NCBI GenBank assembly: GCA_963932465.1
Contig: OZ010791.1
Coordinates: 617,713,800 to 617,777,799 of the forward strand
Reading direction: 5' to 3'
Length of the DNA stretch: 64,000 bases
Origin: Maratus speciosus
Lineage: Eukaryota; Arthropoda; Arachnida; Araneae; Salticidae
The notes below the pieces were generated by a model. That model saw nothing but the letters and a program-made list of their open reading frames with translations, had not been told where the DNA came from and did not search any database. This document shows positions 58,385 to 64,000 of the stretch, in pieces (position 1 is the stretch's first letter; every line of letters begins with the position of its first letter). Made by a program: the position numbers and the translations under genes.

Positions 58385-58870
58385 ATATTTTGTTCTGTTG
58401 TGTTCCATGTCCCATAATTCCTTGCAAGCTTCCCGCCAGCATTCTCTTTACTTTATAAATCTAACGTCGAGAGTATAAAGTACATTCATACGTCACGCGT
58501 ACTCCCCCTCCTCCCGGAGCTAGTCGTATCGTAGCCTGTTCTGCCGTCCCGTCCTTCCGGCTCTTTCTACGGAATTGGGTCTTTACTTGTAATGTAACCT
58601 TTCGCATCTTTTTCTTTGGAGTATTTATACTGTTGCATTGACTAGAAGTCCAGATTTTTTTTTTTTTTTTACGTTTTTCGTTTGTTTAATAACAAGCCAT
58701 CACTTCGGGTGCATGACTTTTGATTTGTGTAGATTGTAATACCATTTAACATCATATAGTTTATTATGAAGTGGAGCAGCTATTATTCGAGAGCCTACGG
58801 ATATTCTACTGGAAATGATTACGATATGTGTCTGCCAAATAAACAACGTTAAATTCATGATGCCCCTATT
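58385..58870 (+). promoter_or_regulatory. GC-richer promoter-like block, possible solo LTR
   Basis: The block stands out from the AT-rich surroundings. It begins near tgttctgttgtgttcc. It has a TATA-like gagtataaagta (58,470-58,481), a C-rich segment (58,500-58,570), a poly-T and a late aataaa (58,840). This order (TATA, transcript start region, poly-A signal within ~500 bp) resembles a solo LTR of a retrotransposon. No target duplication or internal retroelement sequence was found, so it could instead be an ordinary host promoter fragment. Confidence 0.3.
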
Positions 58871-59030
58871 ATTTATTGAAGGGAAAATTCTTCCAATGTT
58901 TCTTGAGTATGCCTTCTACCTGCCACCACGACTGCGCTCTAGTTGTTCTCATGAATAACGGAGGGTTGGCAAAGTTTTTAGCATGGATTACTATACTACT
59001 TTTACGTAGATATACAGGAGTGTCGCAAGA

Positions 59031-59034
<4 letters not shown>

Positions 59035-59074
<40 letters not shown>

Positions 59075-59075
59075 T
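59035..59075. repeat. (TA)n microsatellite
   Basis: A run of about 18 TA units. Similar runs are at 47,529-47,574 and 57,563-57,577. Confidence 0.9.
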
Positions 59076-60430
59076 AAAAATAAAGATTTGATTATTGAAC
59101 TCGAAAGTTTAGTTTCCCATAAAGAAAATTCTGGATCAAAATTCAAGAATGTTTTCATTTTTGTTCACGTTAAAACAACGCTATTTTAAATAATCATTCA
59201 ACAACATTTATGAAATCCTTTTCATCTTTACTAGAGTAAAATGATTAAATACTAAAGGATTACTGTACAGCTTATGCTCGCCACTACCCACCCCGTCAAA
59301 ACTCCGCAGGTTCTAAAATCAAGCTATTTTTCTGTGTTTTAAAAAGATTACCCGATTACGGAAGAATGAATGGTATTATCACGATCAGTGATGACTTTCT
59401 ATAATCAGGTAACAACTCCTTTTCCTTTGACTGTGGTTTTTTTCGGTTCTCAAGGCCACATCCACCGCTGTCACGACAGCTGGCGGCAGTTTTCGTGATT
59501 GATAATTAAAGATCAGATACGCATTCAAAAATCAGCTTGTATAAAACATCTCTACTTCACGCACTTTTATAGACGCTAAAAAAATTGTTTTCTTTCTAAA
59601 AAGTAGGTAATTTTAACCGTTAATTTTTTCCGCACACAATAATTAAATTATTATAAAGTTTTGTTCTCTGTTTAATATTCAAAATTAAATATAATTTTTC
59701 ATTAAAAGTGAGTGGTAACATTATTATATGGCTTTATAAAATCTGGCAACAGTAAAATAAAGGGCGATTTCAAACTATGAATTAAATCTCTATTTAGATA
59801 ATGAAATTTTGAATAAAAAATTGGAAAATAGCTTAAAAAATTCGAAAACTTTAAAAATTGATTAGACACTGCGCAACTAAAATCTAGTCAAGTATATGGT
59901 TGCAAAAGATGGTTAAATTGCTATGCATAATTTTGATCCTATAAAATATATGTAAGTGGACCGTCTTGATTGATTTCAAAATTAAATGCCACTTAAAATC
60001 TTCTGCGATTTAAAAACTGTCAGATTGAACGTGTTTGTCATCCATTTCTCTGTAGACTTAACAGTTTTCATGTTTTTATATGCAATGATTTTTTACAGGA
60101 TAAACCAAGAAAAGGTCACAATAAGTGCAATTACGGCAACAGCAACTTTAGTTACTTCTTTTACAATAGAAAGATTGTTATTCATGTTTTAAAGAACAAA
60201 AATATATTTTTTTAATCCTTGACGAAAGTCTTGTTTCACACATGAAGCATTCAGATATCATATATCACATCAATGTACTCTCTTGGCGGCACTATGCTAA
60301 ATCTATCCGAATGTTATAAGGAAGTATTTTTTTTGTTTTTGTTTGCAAAGACTCTGGAACTACCAAACCGATTTAAAAAATAATAGTTTCAAAATGCTGG
60401 TTGAGCATCTCTGCTACAATATGGGGTACA
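59076..60430. other. no feature seen
   Basis: AT-rich sequence. The 68-residue frame at 59986-60192 has no recognisable domain and lies in a low-complexity setting. Confidence 0.4.
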
Positions 60431-60484
60431 TTTTATGTCGGTACAACGGGTAGAACTACCCCTAGGGGGTGCAGGAACAAAAAA

Positions 60485-61260
60485 ACATTCTAAAATTGGG
60501 ATTTTTATGATATTGTTGGGGCTAGAAACTTGGAATTTGGTGTGGTTTTTACTTTTAAGATGTGACTATAGGCTAAGAAATATTTTTAAAATTTTCGAAT
60601 GTTACAAGGGTAAAATGAGTAGAAAACGTTCTAAATTATGATTTTTTTGAAACTATTAGGGTCTAGAAACTTGAAATTAACATGCCTGTTACTCCATAAA
60701 TGCTCGCAACAGAACAGTTTCTAAAAAAAAAAATTGAAATATAAAAGGGTGAAGGAACAAAAAATGTTCTAAAATTGCGATTGCGATTTCTGTGATACTG
60801 CTGGACTAAAAACTTGAAATTTGATTATAGTCGTTATTTTTAAAATGCAAATGTCCTTAGAAAACGGTTTTTAAAAAATTCGAAATTTAAAAATGTGAAA
60901 TGAGCGAAAATGTACTAAAAATGATCTATAATACGGTTGGACTTGTTTAGATCAGAAACATGACATGACTGTTACTTCTAAGACGTAAATACTCGCAACA
61001 GAACAATTTCTAAAGAAAAAAAATGAAATGCAAAAATTTCCAGGAAGAAAAAGCTTTCTAAAATCACGACTTTCTAAGATACTGCTGGGGCTAAAAACTT
61101 GAAATTTCGCATTGTGATTGCTTTTAAGATGTAAATGCTCTTTAAGAATAGTTTCTAAGAAATTCGAAATTTAAAACGCTGGAATAAGCGGGAAATGTTC
61201 TAAAAGCATTCTAAATTACGATTTATTAACCATTTGGAAATGGTTGTTGTTTTCGGTCGA
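60485..61260. repeat. tandem array, unit about 140 bp
   Basis: Five to six diverged copies begin near 60,489, 60,628, 60,768, 60,912, 61,052 and 61,208. Each has ttctaaaatt..gatttt, a tagaaacttgaaattt-like phrase and a run of gtaaatgctcgcaacagaac or similar. Alternate copies are more alike, so a ~280-bp higher-order unit is possible. Confidence 0.65.
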
Positions 61261-61434
61261 GGGTGGGGACAAATGATGCTCGCATTTTATTTTTTTTTAA
61301 CGAAATTCAACGATGTTCTTTACTTTTAGAAGAATTTTTATTTGAATAGGTAATAGAAAGGCATAAAATCGTTAAAAGTTGCTTGCATAGGTAATCGAAA
61401 GGCATAAAATCGTTAAAAATTGAAAAGTTACAAA

Positions 61435-61557
61435 ATGGGTAGACGCAAATTATCAGATATGGAAAAATCCAAAGCCAAAGAGCGACGCCGAAATGAATAT
61501 CGTCTTGCAAAGCAAAAATCGAGGTCTTCAACTCATTATGTAAGCCATGAAAAATGA
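61435..61557 (+). CDS. small basic ORF, possibly a decayed Helitron-type N-terminus
   Basis: A 40-residue frame starts MGRRKLSDMEKSKAKERRRN and continues EYRLAKQKSRSS before a stop. It is strongly basic and lysine/arginine-rich. Similar arginine-rich starts (R-R-R-x-x-Y-R) are seen in predicted Helitron helicases of arthropods. The coding-like character continues in shifted frames through three copies of a ~36-bp unit (gaggtcttcaactgattatg) to about 61,675 with KRRTRKRKQSNV. It follows a tandem array directly, as in Helentron-type elements. No Rep or helicase motif is present, so the function is unproven. Confidence 0.3.
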   Translation: MGRRKLSDMEKSKAKERRRNEYRLAKQKSRSSTHYVSHEK

Positions 61558-61769
61558 AGGTCTTCAACTGATTATGCAGCCCATAAAAATCGAGGTCTTC
61601 AACTGATTATGTAGCCCATGAAAATCGATTACAGAATAAAAGACGAACACGAAAAAGGAAACAATCTAATGTTTAATCGATTGATAGTAAAAGGCCATGT
61701 CTCGAGGGGCTCCAATCCACTAGCCACGGCGTTTTACAATCGGTCGATTCTAACCGGGAAAAATTGAGC

Positions 61770-62080
61770 TCAATGTAGGTAATTTGTCGCAATCTCTGGA
61801 TGATTCGGTGGAACTGCTTTCGATTTGTAAACTGTTTTTCTTCTCGAAGCGGGACTTGGAGAGTTTATCGATGAAGGTTTTGGTCGTCTGAAGTTTGATC
61901 TTTGCGATCTGTTGTTGAAGAGGATGCGACGGAATTTGATGGACGAAATTTAGATTTTTCGGTTAAATTTTGTTACGAAGGTGATTTGTCGCCATCTGTG
62001 AATGATTCGGTGGAACTGCTTTCGATTTTTAACCTCTTATCTTTCTCGGCTTCTCTTGTCGAAATGCCCCAAAATTAAAA
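61770..62080 (+). pseudogene. decayed coding-like repeat
   Basis: The phrase gatgattcggtggaactgct plus ttcgattt occurs at 61,799 and 62,002. Around it, broken frames read DDSVELLSI and NDSVELLSI, so two diverged copies of an acidic coding segment remain. No family was recognised. It may belong to the same former protein as the basic frame at 61435. Confidence 0.3.
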
Positions 62081-62390
62081 CTAAGTAAATATTAAGTCAA
62101 AAAAAAAAAAAAAAAAAAAAAAAAAGAAATCAAATGGTCGTTGAAATCTATTAATTTTTTTTTTTTTTAATTGTTAGGGCTAGAAACTTAACTTTATAAA
62201 ACTAGATTTCTTTTCTCCGCAAACAATCGAAGGATCTCGTGCAATTTAAATGCCGGACAATGGGTTTTCACGCAGCTCGTATTATATATTTTGTTTTAGA
62301 AAAACGTAGATGAATGAATCATGCGTTAAAATAACGCCTTTTGATATTGTTTACTGTATTGTTATATACAGTTCATTGCCTGAAATAGAT

Positions 62391-62589
62391 AACTGCCAAG
62401 TTCCCACAAATCTTCTGTAACATATGGATTAATTTGACCTGAGTTAAACACATTTCGAAACAGAAAAAGTATTGTATATATCTTTAATTATTTAATTTCA
62501 GATTTTTTTCTTTAAAAAAATTCTGGTTTCAAAAGTATTAAACCTGTGTCAAATTAACCCCAGATGTTACGGAAGAGTAGTTGGCAGTT
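62391..62589. mobile_element. ~200-bp MITE
   Basis: The ends aactgccaagttccc...ctgtaacatatggattaatt and their inverse aattaaccccagatgttac...agttggcagtt pair over about 50 bp. AT-rich, non-coding loop. Confidence 0.6.
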
Positions 62590-62599
62590 GGCACCCGTG

Positions 62600-64000
62600 G
62601 AAACAAGTAAATGCATGGAGTAGCTTCGAAAGTAGTAACTAATCAATCGTATTTTCAATATTCTTTACGGTAAACTTTTTATCTGATCTCAAACAAATCG
62701 TTGGACCGAGTTGTGTTCGCGAAACAAGGTGACAATATACCCCAAATTTGATTATTTCAGGATCAATGTTTGAGGTCGGTCATTAACCACTTCGTTCTTA
62801 GTGTATGCAGATTGGATATATGCACCGTAAATATTTCAAATAAGAGCGAAGGGGTCAGTTGAGTGGTTTTTCTATGATTTGCCTCAAAACTGTCGTAACA
62901 ATTTTATAATCAAACATTTTGTGAAGGTCTCTAAAACACCAAAACTCTTCCTCGAAAAATTACCTAACTAACAGAGTAAGTTTTTCTGAAATTCGCTTGA
63001 TACAAGTAATAATTTAAGCTTCTTTTCCACAATCGAAATTCTATACATACATTTGACATAAAAGTTCTCTTTTTTTAAAAAAAAGAAAAGAATAAAAGTT
63101 ACTAACAATGAGGGATCTACCATAATCCCAATACATAACAGAACTATTTCTACAATAACAGTTTCCTTCCATAATCAATCTACTTCTACCATAAGTGCCA
63201 CGATGTTTTCTCGGCTATTGATAACAATAAACAACTCTGTCGCTTGGCCTCGCAAGTGGGTAATGGCAGAGATATCATTTCCATTCTTCATCGTACAAGA
63301 ACTTTCAAGTACAAGTTATCACCGAAAAGATTATGTAAAAAGTTCTAAATATAAGTTATATAAAAAATACTTCTTAATTTTTTCTGGTTGTGAATTAATT
63401 AAAATTAGGCACTGTGGATGAGTTCAGCAGCCGGAAATTTGCCACTTGAGTGGCAGAAATAGAAAATTATTTACCGTATTTATGTTTTGACGTAATATAA
63501 TAACATAAAATAAATATTTCCACAGATACGCGAATTAAATTGGCTGGATGCATGTACAAAAATCTCCAACCTAAAACTAATTATGTCTACAATATTCTGT
63601 AGCAATTAGTCAATAAAAACAATGATATTGCCGCGGACGCAGACTGATTATGTGTACGAAACATCAGGAAGAAAATATTTATCTATATCCAAAGTACAAA
63701 GATCCAGAAATAGTTTTTAATTTTCAGCTAAGAAAGGAAGAAAATATAAGCCATCGATAAACGTTAATCTTTTATGAAAGGCATCGATTAATATGTATGT
63801 AATGAGAAATGAAATGAGAAACCCATCATCGTTGCAATTGGACAACGAAAATGGCAATTTAGTTGCAGATATTAAAACTGTCCGCGCGTTACGGTTTTGA
63901 ATATGAATAGCGGGGCACCGCACCGGCTTTTAAAAAATGGAGAGAGATTTGACGTCAAAAGTTCTTCAAATCCATACTAATATTATGAAGAAGTAACATT
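62600..64000. other. no gene seen
   Basis: AT-rich sequence with small hairpins, such as acttcgttctta/taagagcgaagg around 62,792-62,855. The short frames on both strands are not convincing. Confidence 0.4.

Noticed and set aside
1..64000. Endogenous viral or LTR retroelement coding sequence
   Set aside because: I looked for reverse transcriptase, integrase, capsid and polymerase motifs and saw none; only a possible solo LTR at 58.4-58.9 kb and a Penelope-type end are suggested.

Overview
This 64-kb window is eukaryotic, AT-rich, intron-bearing and very rich in repeats. I find no intact protein-coding gene in it. The one recognisable host-type gene is a broken MATH-BTB (TDPOZ / speckle-type POZ-like) gene on the minus strand. 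That family is greatly expanded in spiders and other chelicerates. Together with the base composition and the transposons seen (piggyBac, Tc1/mariner, Tigger, hAT, PIF-like foldbacks, Helentron-like tandem-repeat elements, tRNA-derived SINEs), this suggests an arthropod, most likely a spider. The organism call is inference.

Layout. 1-12.5 kb: miniature inverted-repeat elements and one tandem-repeat Helentron-like element (5.2-6.1 kb). 12.5-29.7 kb: the decayed MATH-BTB gene. Its C-terminal exon is at 12.7-12.9 kb, BTB at 13.9-14.2 kb, MATH at 28.3-28.7 kb and two upstream exons at 29.4-29.7 kb. The exons are cut by at least four miniature elements, and the long intron holds a Tigger element, a mariner-like element, a foldback and two variable-copy tandem-repeat elements (22.4-24.6 kb). 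29.7-36.6 kb: SINE foldbacks, a long palindrome carrying a hammerhead-ribozyme-like core (31.0-31.3 kb), and an inverted duplication of a SINE plus mariner end. 36.6-42.2 kb: TTAA-flanked foldbacks and a 2.4-kb hAT element with a perfect 8-bp target duplication. 42.2-53.6 kb: a nested array of tandem-repeat elements, interrupted by a hAT-like element and by a decayed piggyBac that still carries transposase fragments. 53.6-64 kb: another SINE, pogo/Tigger remnants, a minisatellite, a 530-bp repeat, a possible solo LTR and a tandem-repeat region followed by a small basic reading frame.

The window therefore reads as a transposon graveyard built on an old TDPOZ locus. The most interesting observations are the hammerhead-like palindrome, the repeated Helentron-type architecture in several sequence-unrelated families, the shared TTAA-GGG...CCC-TTAA end signature, and direct empty-site evidence for one foldback family. 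All calls are from reading the sequence. No database search was possible.
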